Shown: positions 1 through 7,783, numbered from the stretch's first letter. The stretch is DNA of 51,404 nucleotides from an uncultured Clostridia bacterium (GCA_947625145.1 CANQNC010000009.1:1-51404); one strand, 5' to 3'. The notes: a model not told the origin generated them from the sequence alone. Numbers and translations: made by a program.

Positions 1-622
1 TTTCCGTCTCCGTCCAAGCCCGCGTTTCCGTTTCTTCCTGCCTTTCCGAAATTCGAGGTTTTTCGTTTCCGTCCGCTCGCTCTTCTTCCAAGGCAACAGC
101 TTTCCGCTTCTTCCTGCCTTGCCCTCTTCCGAAACAGTGCTCTTTGCGTGGCGTAGTCGGCACAAAAGGGCGCTTTTGCGACGAGGTGGTTTTTCTTTTT
201 CCGCACACGGCGCGAAAGTCGCAGGGCAGTGAACGCTTTCGGGCTTTGCCAACAGACAAAACGTCATACGTATTGCGTTTTGCGTATGCTCAAACGGCAA
301 ACGTTTTTCGGTTTTGCATGCAAGCGTCGCGACATACGCATTTCTCTTTTGCTCATTCAAAAACGCCGAAAGCTTTTTGTTTTGACTGTCCGAACCGTCA
401 ACCGCTTTTTGTTTGACCGACCGAACCGCCGAACACTTTTTGCTTTGCCCAATCGAGCCTCCAACTGTTTTTCTGTCCGCCTATCTCCAAAACGTCATAC
501 GTATTGCGTTTTGCGTATGGTCAAACGGCATACGCTTTTCGGTTTTAATGCACCGTGCGGGTCAAAATCCGCTCAAAACGGGGGATATGTGCGCTAAGGA
601 CAGAGGTTTTTGAAAATGTCTA
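1..622. other. Gene-free, repeat-rich stretch at window start
   Basis: I see no convincing gene here. The first 140 bases are low-complexity pyrimidine-rich DNA with repeated TTTCCG and CTTCCTGCC words. Short open frames exist on both strands but lack ribosome binding sites and recognisable domains. The stretch could be the decayed end of a gene lying outside the window. Confidence 0.5.
258..546. repeat. Pair of ~58-bp imperfect direct repeats
   Basis: Copies at about 258-315 and 489-546 share AAACGTCATACGTATTGCG, then TTTTGCGTATG, CAAACGGCA and TTTTCGGTTTT, with about four mismatches. The DNA between them holds further degenerate words of the type CGAACCGYC...CTTTTTG. Function unknown. Confidence 0.7.
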
Positions 623-651
623 TTGACAAGCGCGCAAAAAACACATATAAT
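623..651 (+). promoter_or_regulatory. Consensus sigma-A promoter
   Basis: TTGACA at 623-628 and TATAAT at 646-651 are separated by exactly 17 bases, a perfect match to the vegetative consensus. The expected start near 658 leaves a leader of about 185 bases before the signal peptidase gene at 842. It probably drives the SipW-AAA block. Confidence 0.85.
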
Positions 652-657
652 CATTGT

Positions 658-841
658 GTGGGCTTAGGTCCCGTACAGCAAAGTCATCAAAGCGAAGGGC
701 GCGGTTGCGCCTCAAATGGCAACAAGCATGGCTTTATGACCTCAATAGCGGTTGTTGAATGTTCTCGGTCGGGCGGAGTCGCTCGGTTTGTGGCAATAAG
801 TCCCGAGGTCGGCGGCAACAAGGCATTTCAAGGAGAGTTTT
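658..841 (+). promoter_or_regulatory. Candidate structured 5' leader
   Basis: The leader between the promoter and the ATG at 842 can fold. GTCAT-C-AAAGC (683-693) pairs with GCTTTATGAC (731-740) around an inner hairpin GGCGC-GGTT-GCGCC (698-711). GGCAACAAG recurs near 718 and 812. It ends in a good ribosome binding site, AAGGAG, just before the ATG. I could not match it to a known riboswitch class, so a regulatory role is inferred only from its length and pairing. Confidence 0.4.
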
Positions 842-1870
842 ATGAAAAAACCCGAGGATGATTTTATGCAGCAAGAGGCGGGGGAAAAGGTCGCTCCAAA
901 GCACATCGACGCAAAGATGATCGCAAATATGATCATTAACATTCTTTGCGTTGTTCTTGTTATTTTTGCTTTGGTGGTGGCCATTTTTACTATCGTCAGA
1001 TCAGTCAATGGTGACAACCTTACAAAGATCGGCAAAAACATCTACATGACGGTCATGTCGGATTCAATGGAGCCTACCTTCAAAGCGTCGGACGTCATAA
1101 TCGTCAAGGCGTACGAAGGCGACGGCTCGGATCTGAAAGAGGGGCAGGTCATCACCTTCCACGACGGCATCACCATAGACGGCAAACGCTATCAAGGCTA
1201 CAACACGCACAGGATCACCGAAGTCATAAAATACGAAAACGGCTTGTACGGCTTCAGGACAAAGGGCGACAACGTTTCTCAACCCGACGGCAGTGTGCGT
1301 ATGGCTTCCGAGATCGTGGGCACGTGGGGCACTGTGGACAAAGACGGCAACTTCACAAAGGGCAAGGTCATGAAGGGCCTCGGCTCCTTCTCCAAGTGGT
1401 TGCAACATCCCGAAAAGGGCAAGACCCGCTTCTTCCTCGTCATCGTGTTGCCTCTCATTCTGTTGTTTGTGGCGTACGCGTTTGTGCTTGTGCGCACCCT
1501 CGTCATTGCAAAGCTGAACAGCAAAAAGCAGGTCGTGGGCGAGCCCGTCGGGGCTGTGGACAGCATGTCGGATGAGGAAAAACGCCGCCTTGCGCAGCAG
1601 CTTCTCGCCTCGCTTGGCGCAACCGCTCCTACGCCCGAACCCGTACCCGCGGCAGAGCCTGTCGAGGCTGTTGAACCCGCGGCGGAACCCGAAGCAGTTC
1701 AACCCGAGGAAGCGGCAACTTCCGCGGAGTCCGAAGCGGTTCAACCCGAAGAGGCGGCAGAGCCTGCGACAGAACCCGAACAAGCCGAAACGTCGGCTGT
1801 ATCCGAAACGACCCCTCACGAAGCGACCATATCCCAAGAGGAGCCCTCTCATCCTTCTGATGAGGAATAG
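842..1870 (+). CDS. Signal peptidase I, SipW/archaeal type (S26B), with acidic tail
   Basis: 342 residues. It should cleave signal peptides of secreted proteins at the outer membrane face. A transmembrane helix lies at about 30-52 and a second at 197-218. Between them is the S26B catalytic core: SDSMEP with nucleophile Ser75, THR with His123, and KGDN with Asp143. A His rather than Lys general base marks the SipW/ER type. After the second helix come VDSMSDEEKRRLAQ (about 239-252) and then some 80 residues rich in Pro, Glu and Ala. The ATG follows AAGGAGAG at good spacing. First gene behind the 623-651 promoter and 63 bases upstream of the AAA gene. A second SipW-like gene lies at 6962. No TasA-like substrate is visible in the window. 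Confidence 0.85.
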   Translation: MKKPEDDFMQQEAGEKVAPKHIDAKMIANMIINILCVVLVIFALVVAIFTIVRSVNGDNLTKIGKNIYMTVMSDSMEPTFKASDVIIVKAYEGDGSDLKEGQVITFHDGITIDGKRYQGYNTHRITEVIKYENGLYGFRTKGDNVSQPDGSVRMASEIVGTWGTVDKDGNFTKGKVMKGLGSFSKWLQHPEKGKTRFFLVIVLPLILLFVAYAFVLVRTLVIAKLNSKKQVVGEPVGAVDSMSDEEKRRLAQQLLASLGATAPTPEPVPAAEPVEAVEPAAEPEAVQPEEAATSAESEAVQPEEAAEPATEPEQAETSAVSETTPHEATISQEEPSHPSDEE

Positions 1871-1933
1871 CGGCTGTCCGCACGATATCGCTTTGGGCTT
1901 TGTCCCGACTGTTCAAAGAAATAAGGGAAGACT

Positions 1934-3466
1934 ATGAACATCAATCTTGTATTTGAATTTTTAAGAGCGTTTTTGGGCGCGTTTTACGACAAAGGTATCG
2001 GCAGTATCTTTTGGGGCTTCCTGCATATCTTCTACAACGACGGCTACGCTGACGCTTTCAACAACTACACGCAGGGCTTCGGCACAGGCGAGTGGGCGGT
2101 GGCGATCATCTTTGTCATTTTGATCGTCGCGGTCATCGTCGCAATCATCGTGCTCATCGCCCTTGGGCTGAGGAAGCTCGCGCGCCTAGGCAAGGCGAAG
2201 GTGCTCCCGCAGGATCTCGTGGAAGAGTGCGCCAACCTCAAACGCCAGATCATCAAAATGTCCGCCGAAAAAGACCGCATACTCAGCATGCGCGTCAGCG
2301 ATATCGGCAACTATGAGGGCGAGGAGCTCGAGGAAGGCGAAGAGGGCTATGAAGGCGAGGAAGAGGCTGTCCCCGGTCAAGAGGGCGAATCCCGCTTCTA
2401 CAAGCTGACCGAAATCGACCGCCTGTACAAGGATTATGTCCCGCCCGTATACGACGACGAGGTTACGCTGCCGCAGTTCTGCGACCGCTTCCGCAATTTT
2501 GCCTGCTCGCGCATGAAGCTGTTTTATCAGCCGCGTATCATAAGGCTGTTTGTGGCGAGTATGTCCACAACAAGGTTGCTCATCTTGCAGGGTATATCGG
2601 GTACAGGTAAAACCTCTCTGCCGCACGCAATGGGCATCTTCCTCAACAATCCCGCGACGATCGCTTCTGTCCAGCCGTCATGGAGAGACCGCACCGAGCT
2701 GTTCGGGTACTTCAACGAATTCACAAAGCGCTTCAACGAAACCGAAGTCCTCAAAAAAATGTACGAGGCGACTTGGAACGAGCAGATCTATCTGACCGTC
2801 CTCGACGAAATGAACATCGCCCGCGTGGAGTATTACTTCGCAGAAATGCTCTCCATTTTGGAAATGCCTTCGCGCGATGAGTGGATCATCGACCTCGTTC
2901 CGTCGGGCTGGCCGAACGACCCCATCCACATCGAAAAGGGCCGCTTCCGCTTGCCGCAAAACATGTGGTTTATCGGCACCGCAAACAACGACGACTCCAC
3001 GTTCGCCATTTCGGACAAGGTTTACGACCGCGCCATGCCCATCAACATCAACAGCAAGGGCATTCCGTTTGAGGCTCCGTATGAGGAAAATATCTTCATC
3101 AGCTACAAGCACCTCGAGGCTATGTTCAAGGAGTCGCAGGAAAAATATCAGGTGTCGCAGGAAAACCTCGACAAGATCAATCAGCTTGACGACTATGTTA
3201 TCGAACACTTCCGCCTCGCGTTTGGAAACCGTATCGTGAAACAGCTCAGAGAGTTTGTTCCGTCCTACGTGGGCTGCGGCGGCACCGAACTCGACGGTTT
3301 GGACTATGTGCTTTGCAACAAGATCTTCCGCAAGTTCGAATCCCTCAACCTCTCCTACATCCGTGACGAGATCGACGGCCTCATCCTCTATCTCAGCGAG
3401 TTGTTCGGCGAGGAGAATATGCAAGAGAGCAAGGAGTATATCAACAGGCTGAAGAAGCTCTTCTGA
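1934..3466 (+). CDS. Membrane-anchored McrB-like AAA+ ATPase
   Basis: 510 residues. A hydrophobic helix at about 54-78 anchors the N-terminus, followed by a charged stretch (95-120) and a Glu/Gly-rich acidic linker (125-152). The AAA+ module has Walker A GISGTGKTS (220-228), Walker B VLDEMN (289-294) followed by ARVEYYFAEML, which is characteristic of McrB-type GTPases/ATPases, and sensor-like GTANNDDST (348-356) before DRA. McrB proteins are normally soluble and partner a nuclease (McrC). Here the enzyme is membrane-tethered and no McrC nuclease is seen. The ATG follows AAGGGAAG. It sits between two SipW-type peptidases and is followed by the tandem-repeat array and a large companion protein, so a role in an envelope-associated machine is plausible but unproven. 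Confidence 0.75.
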   Translation: MNINLVFEFLRAFLGAFYDKGIGSIFWGFLHIFYNDGYADAFNNYTQGFGTGEWAVAIIFVILIVAVIVAIIVLIALGLRKLARLGKAKVLPQDLVEECANLKRQIIKMSAEKDRILSMRVSDIGNYEGEELEEGEEGYEGEEEAVPGQEGESRFYKLTEIDRLYKDYVPPVYDDEVTLPQFCDRFRNFACSRMKLFYQPRIIRLFVASMSTTRLLILQGISGTGKTSLPHAMGIFLNNPATIASVQPSWRDRTELFGYFNEFTKRFNETEVLKKMYEATWNEQIYLTVLDEMNIARVEYYFAEMLSILEMPSRDEWIIDLVPSGWPNDPIHIEKGRFRLPQNMWFIGTANNDDSTFAISDKVYDRAMPININSKGIPFEAPYEENIFISYKHLEAMFKESQEKYQVSQENLDKINQLDDYVIEHFRLAFGNRIVKQLREFVPSYVGCGGTELDGLDYVLCNKIFRKFESLNLSYIRDEIDGLILYLSELFGEENMQESKEYINRLKKLF

Positions 3467-3685
3467 GGTAAAGCGCGCTATTCGGCGCCTTGCGGCGTCA
3501 GACGCCTTTCGGGCTCAGTCATGTACTTGTTGTACATTAGGCTGACCCCTCGAGCCATCTTCCTTGCAATGCATCCGAATATCGCGCTTTACACGTAAGG
3601 GTATAGCGGAGTCGGAGGAAAAGCGTAAGCGCCTTGCGGCGTCGGACGTCAATCGGTCTTAGCCGTGTACTTGTTGTACATTAGG

Positions 3686-3715
3686 TTGACCCTCGAGCCA
3701 TCTTCCGTGTATATA
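3686..3715 (+). promoter_or_regulatory. Promoter-like box before the first minigene
   Basis: TTGACC (3686-3691), an 18-base gap, then TATATA (3710-3715), followed after five bases by the ATG at 3721. The next unit has CTGACC (3828-3833), 17 bases, TATATA (3851-3856), five bases, ATG at 3862. Units 1 and 4 end with TGCAAT instead of TATATA. Confidence 0.4.
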
Positions 3716-3720
3716 TCCGA

Positions 3721-3831
3721 ATGTCGGGCTTAACACGCAAGGGTATAGCAGAGTCGGAGGAAAAGCGTAGGCGCCTTGCCGCGTCGAACGTCAACCCGTG
3801 TCAGTCGTGTGCGTATTGCACATTAGGCTGA
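3721..3831 (+). CDS. Candidate 36-aa micropeptide, array unit 3
   Basis: An ATG-to-TGA frame of 36 codons begins MSGLTRKGIAESEEKRRR and ends SCAYCTLG, with a CxxC pair near the C-terminus and a basic-acidic N-terminal half. There is no Shine-Dalgarno site; a TATATA box ends five bases upstream, so translation, if it occurs, would be leaderless. The stop codon lies inside the repeat hairpin and overlaps the -35-like box of the next unit. The paralogue at 3862 keeps the frame and both cysteines. The frame may instead be incidental to a repeated RNA or DNA element. I do not recognise the peptide family. Confidence 0.35.
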   Translation: MSGLTRKGIAESEEKRRRLAASNVNPCQSCAYCTLG

Positions 3832-3861
3832 CCCCTCAAGTTCTTCCGTGTATATATCCGA

Positions 3862-3972
3862 ATGTCGGGCTTAACACGCAAGGGTATAGCAGAGTCGGAA
3901 GAAGTGCGTAGGCGCCTTGCGGCGTCAGACGCCTTTCGGTCTCAGTCATGTACGTATTGTACATTAGGCTGA
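3862..3972 (+). CDS. Candidate 36-aa micropeptide, array unit 4
   Basis: Second intact frame of the array, 36 codons, beginning MSGLTRKGIAESEEVRRR and ending SCTYCTLG. Against unit 3 about five codon differences are synonymous (GAG/GAA, GCC/GCG, TCG/TCA twice, TGC/TGT). The others cluster in the middle, where NVNPC becomes DAFRS. Unit 2 (from about 3591) has ATA in place of the start and an early TAG. Unit 1 keeps only the C-terminal part, ending SCTCCTLG. The array thus holds two intact and two broken copies. Same promoter-like box and lack of Shine-Dalgarno as unit 3. Confidence 0.35.
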   Translation: MSGLTRKGIAESEEVRRRLAASDAFRSQSCTYCTLG

Positions 3973-4102
3973 CCCCTCGAGCCATCTTCCTTGCAATGCA
4001 TCCGAATCGCGTCAGATAATAAGGTTCTCGCAAGGTCGGCACAAAGAAGCAAAACGCTTTTGACATGACTTTCGTATGAAAGACAAACAATAAGTGGGTG
4101 TT

Positions 4103-6922
4103 ATGGGCGACAGCAAAATAACGAGAGATGTGTACAGGCAGTACGCACACAAAATCACATCTGTCCTCGAAGACGATCAGTTTTACGAGCAGTTCAGAAA
4201 GCGCGTTGACAACGGTGCGTCGAGTTTTAAGCTCGGCAAAAAGCGCTTGATTCAGGACATCTCGATAGACTGGATCGACACAATCGAGGCGATTTTGCCC
4301 AACCTCGACACCATCGTGCGCAACCCTCGCCGCTTCATCGTGCAGGAAGAGGACATCGTGGACGTGTCCCTCGCAAGGTCCATTTCCACCGAGTCCGTCA
4401 AGTTTTTGGCTCAGCACACCAACATGATATCCAAAGTCGAGGACGACGGCTCGGTCATCCCAAGCAAGATCCTCAACATAACCAAGGAAGAATCTTTCGA
4501 GATTTACGAAAACCGCTTCATTTACACCTTGCTTTTGAAGCTGAAAGACTTCATCACCATGCGCTATGACAAAATCAAAAAGGCGTCCGCAACTCAGGAC
4601 GTCCTCGAGCTCGACATAGAGTCGCGCTTCAATTTGCCAAGCAAAAAGGTGACTATGCGCACGGAATATTTTGCGCAGCTCAGCTTCGACGAGGTTATGC
4701 GCCTAGATCCCGACACGCTCACCAAGATCGAGCGAGTCGCCAAGATGGACAGGATCGTCACGGACTTCCTTTCGTCGTCGTTTGCAAAATCCATGAGAAA
4801 CTCCGCGCCCGTGCGCCCGCCTATCATGCGTACAAACGTCATTTTGAAGGAGCCGAATTTCAAAAAGGCGCTCACGCTGTGGCAGTTTATCGAAACCTAC
4901 AACGCGACGGGCGGTTTTTCCACTTCGGACGAGGTGGAAAACTACACAATCGAGGACGCGGACGTGGAAAATCTCCGCCATATGGTCACCCTCAACACCA
5001 TGTTGTTTGAAAGTCTGTACGAAGAGTACGAAAGCGACATGAATATGGAGGATAAGGAGTTTGCCGACTTCTTGCGCGTGGGCGAGATGCAGTTTGAAAA
5101 GGACAATATCGAACGCGATCAGTACGCGCAAAAACTCGACGAAAAAGTGGAAAACGAGGAGGAGCAGGAAAACCTCGAAGAGGTCAAAGGCACTGAGTCC
5201 GAGGAAGCGGAAAAAGAGCTGCCCGAGGAACAGCCTCCCGAACAGCCCCAAGAGCAGGAGCCTCAGCAGACAGAGGAAAAACAGGTCGTCCAAGAACAGG
5301 AAGTCGAAAGACCCGTCGAGGTGGAGCGCTTGAAGGAAATGCCGCCTAAGGCGGAGCAGGAAGAGGTTGACCTCGAACCCGACGCGGAAAAATTCGATCA
5401 GCACCTGTACGACGTCCGCAGGCTGTACAAGCGCCCGGACGACGACAAGCTCAAGCAGGAAGATATCGTCAAGGTCAGAGACGCAATCGACAGATGCCTG
5501 ACCTCGTACAGAAGGATCAAGCAGGAGGAGATAGACGAGCGCGAAAGGCAGGATCGTATCGCTCGCCGCAAAGAGGATATGCGCAGGCGCGCGGACGCCT
5601 TCGCCAAACAGCGCGAAGCGCTCAGCGGCACTGTGGACAGTCTGGACAGCGACGACGTGTTCTTCGGCATGGATCCGTTCAGCTATCAAAAGGCGAAACT
5701 CGCCGCAGAAAAGAAGGAAGAGGAACGCAAACTCAAATACGACAAAAACGAGAAGTTGGAGCTTGAAGGCGCCAATGAGGAGATAGAAAAAGAGATCGCC
5801 GATATGGAAGCGGCGCGCGCGGAAGCCCAAGCCGAAGAGCAGGCGGAAGCCCCCGAGGAGCTTGTCGCAAATCAGCCCGAACCCGAGCCGGAACAGCCCG
5901 CGGAAGAGATCGAGGCTCCCGTCGAACAGCCCAAGCGCAAACGCAAGATCAGGATAGCAAAGGAGCAGGACGCCGTGGATCCATGGACGTCTCAGCCCAA
6001 AGAGCAGAAGAATATCGAAGCCGTGGACGAGAGCAAGGTCGCCGTTGGAGGCATACGCTTTGCGGACGGAACGGACATCGACAACCCCTTCGGCGGAATT
6101 TCCAACAGGGCAGAAGTCGCGCCAGAGGTCACGGAACCCGCAAAATCAGAGGAGGAACCGCCCAAACCCAAGCGCAAACGCAAGCCGAGGCAGCCTAAAC
6201 CCGTCGCGCCCGAGGAGAAGCCCGCGGACAACGCGGAGTCGGCTCCCGAAAGCGCGGAAAGCGCAGAGTCCGCAAAACCCGCTCGCAACAGCGGAGAGAT
6301 CAGCGCAACGACTCGCAATCAGAAATACTCCAAGCCGAGCGGCAGACAGAGGAATATCGAAGCTGTGGACGAGAGCAAGGTCGCCGTGGGCGGCATACGC
6401 TTTGCGGACGGAACGGACATTGACAACCCGTTCGGCGGAATTTCCAACAGAGCGGAAGTCGCGCCAAAGGTCGCGGAACCCGCAAAATCCGAAGCCGAAG
6501 AGGAAAAGCCCAAGCCGAAACGCACGCGCAAGCCAAGACAGCCTAAACCCGCCGCTCCCGCAGAGGAAGCAAAGCCCGAAGAGAAGCCCGCGGACAACGC
6601 GGAGACAACACCCGCAAGCGCGGAAAGTTCCGAGCCTGCAAAACCCGCCGCAGAAAGCGCGGAGAGCGCAAAGCCCTCAAAAACCGCACGCAACAGCGGA
6701 AAGATCAGCGCGACAACGCGCAATCAGAAATACTCCAAGCCGAGCGGCAGACAGAGGAATATCGAAGCCGTGGACGAGAGCAAAGTCTCGATTGGCGGCA
6801 TACGCTTCGCAAAGGGAAGCGGCATAGAGGACCCGTTTGCAGACGTCTTTGCGCTTGGCAACAGGGCGGAGGAGTCCGAGCCGTCCGAGCAGGAGAACGG
6901 CGACTCCGACAGTGAGGAATAA
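4103..6922 (+). CDS. Large companion of the McrB-like ATPase, with C-terminal repeats
   Basis: 939 residues from ATG 4103, preceded by AAGTGGGTG as a weak ribosome binding site; GTG at 4094 is the alternative. The N-terminal ~300 residues look globular and contain YENRFIYTLLLKLKDFI, which recalls the DUF2357-type proteins found next to McrB-like ATPases. That match is from memory and uncertain. No nuclease motif is evident. Residues ~340-440 are acidic and Gln/Pro-rich, and ~470-580 are charged and helical. Three copies of NIEAVDESKV start at about 637, 751 and 886. The first two continue as GGIRFADGTDIDNPFGG, and the last two are preceded by ISATTRNQKYSKPSGRQ. Lys/Arg-Pro-rich linkers separate them. 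No signal peptide or membrane helix is seen, so it is probably a cytoplasmic partner or scaffold of the ATPase. Confidence 0.6.
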   Translation: MGDSKITRDVYRQYAHKITSVLEDDQFYEQFRKRVDNGASSFKLGKKRLIQDISIDWIDTIEAILPNLDTIVRNPRRFIVQEEDIVDVSLARSISTESVKFLAQHTNMISKVEDDGSVIPSKILNITKEESFEIYENRFIYTLLLKLKDFITMRYDKIKKASATQDVLELDIESRFNLPSKKVTMRTEYFAQLSFDEVMRLDPDTLTKIERVAKMDRIVTDFLSSSFAKSMRNSAPVRPPIMRTNVILKEPNFKKALTLWQFIETYNATGGFSTSDEVENYTIEDADVENLRHMVTLNTMLFESLYEEYESDMNMEDKEFADFLRVGEMQFEKDNIERDQYAQKLDEKVENEEEQENLEEVKGTESEEAEKELPEEQPPEQPQEQEPQQTEEKQVVQEQEVERPVEVERLKEMPPKAEQEEVDLEPDAEKFDQHLYDVRRLYKRPDDDKLKQEDIVKVRDAIDRCLTSYRRIKQEEIDERERQDRIARRKEDMRRRADAFAKQREALSGTVDSLDSDDVFFGMDPFSYQKAKLAAEKKEEERKLKYDKNEKLELEGANEEIEKEIADMEAARAEAQAEEQAEAPEELVANQPEPEPEQPAEEIEAPVEQPKRKRKIRIAKEQDAVDPWTSQPKEQKNIEAVDESKVAVGGIRFADGTDIDNPFGGISNRAEVAPEVTEPAKSEEEPPKPKRKRKPRQPKPVAPEEKPADNAESAPESAESAESAKPARNSGEISATTRNQKYSKPSGRQRNIEAVDESKVAVGGIRFADGTDIDNPFGGISNRAEVAPKVAEPAKSEAEEEKPKPKRTRKPRQPKPAAPAEEAKPEEKPADNAETTPASAESSEPAKPAAESAESAKPSKTARNSGKISATTRNQKYSKPSGRQRNIEAVDESKVSIGGIRFAKGSGIEDPFADVFALGNRAEESEPSEQENGDSDSEE

Positions 6923-6931
6923 GACCCAAGC

Positions 6932-6951
6932 GGCACCGAGCGATCGGTGCC
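6932..6951 (+). other. Perfect 8-bp hairpin between genes
   Basis: GGCACCGA (6932-6939), GCGA loop, TCGGTGCC (6944-6951). No T-run follows, so it is not a classic terminator. It ends ten bases before the ATG at 6962, where no Shine-Dalgarno site is visible, so it could affect translation or mRNA processing of the downstream peptidase gene. Confidence 0.6.
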
Positions 6952-6961
6952 GTGACGCAAT

Positions 6962-7783
6962 ATGAGCAAAAAAAACGCATCCAAAGCAAAGAAGATCTAC
7001 AACATCGTTTCCACCGCGATCATTGCGGCGATTTTCGTGTTTTTGGCGGTGATCGTGGGGCTTGTGATCGCTCAGCGCAAGCAGGGCGAGGACTTCAAGC
7101 TGTTCGGATATTATATGTACCAAGTGGTGACGGACAGCATGAGCGGCACGATAGAGCCGGGCGAGGTGATATTGTCCAAGGAGATCAAGGACGTCAACGC
7201 CTTGAAGGAAGGGGACATAATCACTTTCACCGCGCCAAGCGGCCCCTTGAAGGGCTACAACGAAACGCACCGCATCAACAAGATCGTCTACAAGGAGAAC
7301 GGCGAGATCGACTATTTGATCACAAAGGGCGATCACGGGGAGCAGGTCGACTCTTGGCATTTGGACCCGTCCGCGGTCAAGGCGATTTTTGTGAAGAAGT
7401 CCGTGTTTATCACAGGCTTCCGCAAATTCCTTTCAAAGTGGTACGGCTTCGTTGTTTTGATCGCATTGCCGCTCACAATCGTGTTTGTGCTGATCATAGT
7501 GGGCTACGTGCGGGACAGGGTTGCGCTTGAAGAGGAAAAATCCCCCTCTCGCGTAAGCGTGGATTCCCTTTCGGACGAGGACAAGCGCAAGTTGCTCGAA
7601 GCGTATCTTGACGCCCCCGCCGAGGGCGGCGAAGAGGGCAAGGACGGAAGCGTAAGCGACTCCGAAACCCAAAACGGCGGCGCGACCGAGGAAAAACACG
7701 ATGCGCCCGCAGACCCTCCCGCCGAGGCAAAACAAGAGGAAGGGGAGGAGGAAAACGGCGAGCCGAGCGGCAAAAACGAGTAG
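6962..7783 (+). CDS. Second SipW/archaeal-type signal peptidase I (S26B)
   Basis: 273 residues. Helix at about 14-37, then the catalytic core TDSMSG with Ser59, THR with His103 and KGDH with Asp124. A second helix spans 162-184. The tail carries VDSLSDEDKRKLLEAYL (about 200-216), matching the motif in the peptidase at 842, followed by an acidic Glu/Pro-rich stretch. Only 39 bases separate it from the 4103 gene, so it is very likely co-transcribed. No ribosome binding site is visible and the preceding hairpin replaces it. Two S26B peptidases bracketing one ATPase/companion pair suggests they process the same, unseen, exported substrate or act as a pair. This is inference. Confidence 0.85.
   Translation: MSKKNASKAKKIYNIVSTAIIAAIFVFLAVIVGLVIAQRKQGEDFKLFGYYMYQVVTDSMSGTIEPGEVILSKEIKDVNALKEGDIITFTAPSGPLKGYNETHRINKIVYKENGEIDYLITKGDHGEQVDSWHLDPSAVKAIFVKKSVFITGFRKFLSKWYGFVVLIALPLTIVFVLIIVGYVRDRVALEEEKSPSRVSVDSLSDEDKRKLLEAYLDAPAEGGEEGKDGSVSDSETQNGGATEEKHDAPADPPAEAKQEEGEEENGEPSGKNE

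Larger units (their letters stand above)
3485..4008 (+). repeat. Four tandem ~142-bp units (hairpin plus minigene)
   Basis: The word GCGCCTTGC starts each unit at 3485, 3629, 3771 and 3912, giving spacings of 144, 142 and 141. Each unit contains a hairpin with the stem TCAGTC/GGCTGA (for example 3515-3545). In unit 3 the inner stem TGTAC/GTACA changes to TGTGC/GCACA, a compensated double change. Each unit also continues an open frame of shared sequence (see 3721 and 3862). There are no unique spacers, so this is not a CRISPR array. Confidence 0.9.

Noticed and set aside
144..613. Overlapping small frames at the left end
   Set aside because: They arise from the repeated words, lack ribosome binding sites, and overlap one another in several frames.
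658..841. Known riboswitch (c-di-GMP, ydaO, T-box) before the first signal peptidase gene
   Set aside because: None of the conserved core words of these classes could be found by eye; kept only as an unassigned leader.
3485..4008. CRISPR-like repeat array
   Set aside because: Units are ~142 bp, contiguous, and share their whole length; there are no unique spacers and no cas genes.
4703..5830. Leu/Phe-rich minus-strand frame that looks like a membrane protein
   Set aside because: It is the reverse complement of the acidic, Glu-rich part of the 4103 gene, which always reads as Leu/Phe-rich.
1934..6922. Classical McrBC restriction system
   Set aside because: The ATPase is membrane-anchored, no DNA-binding N-domain is present and no McrC nuclease motif is seen in the partner.
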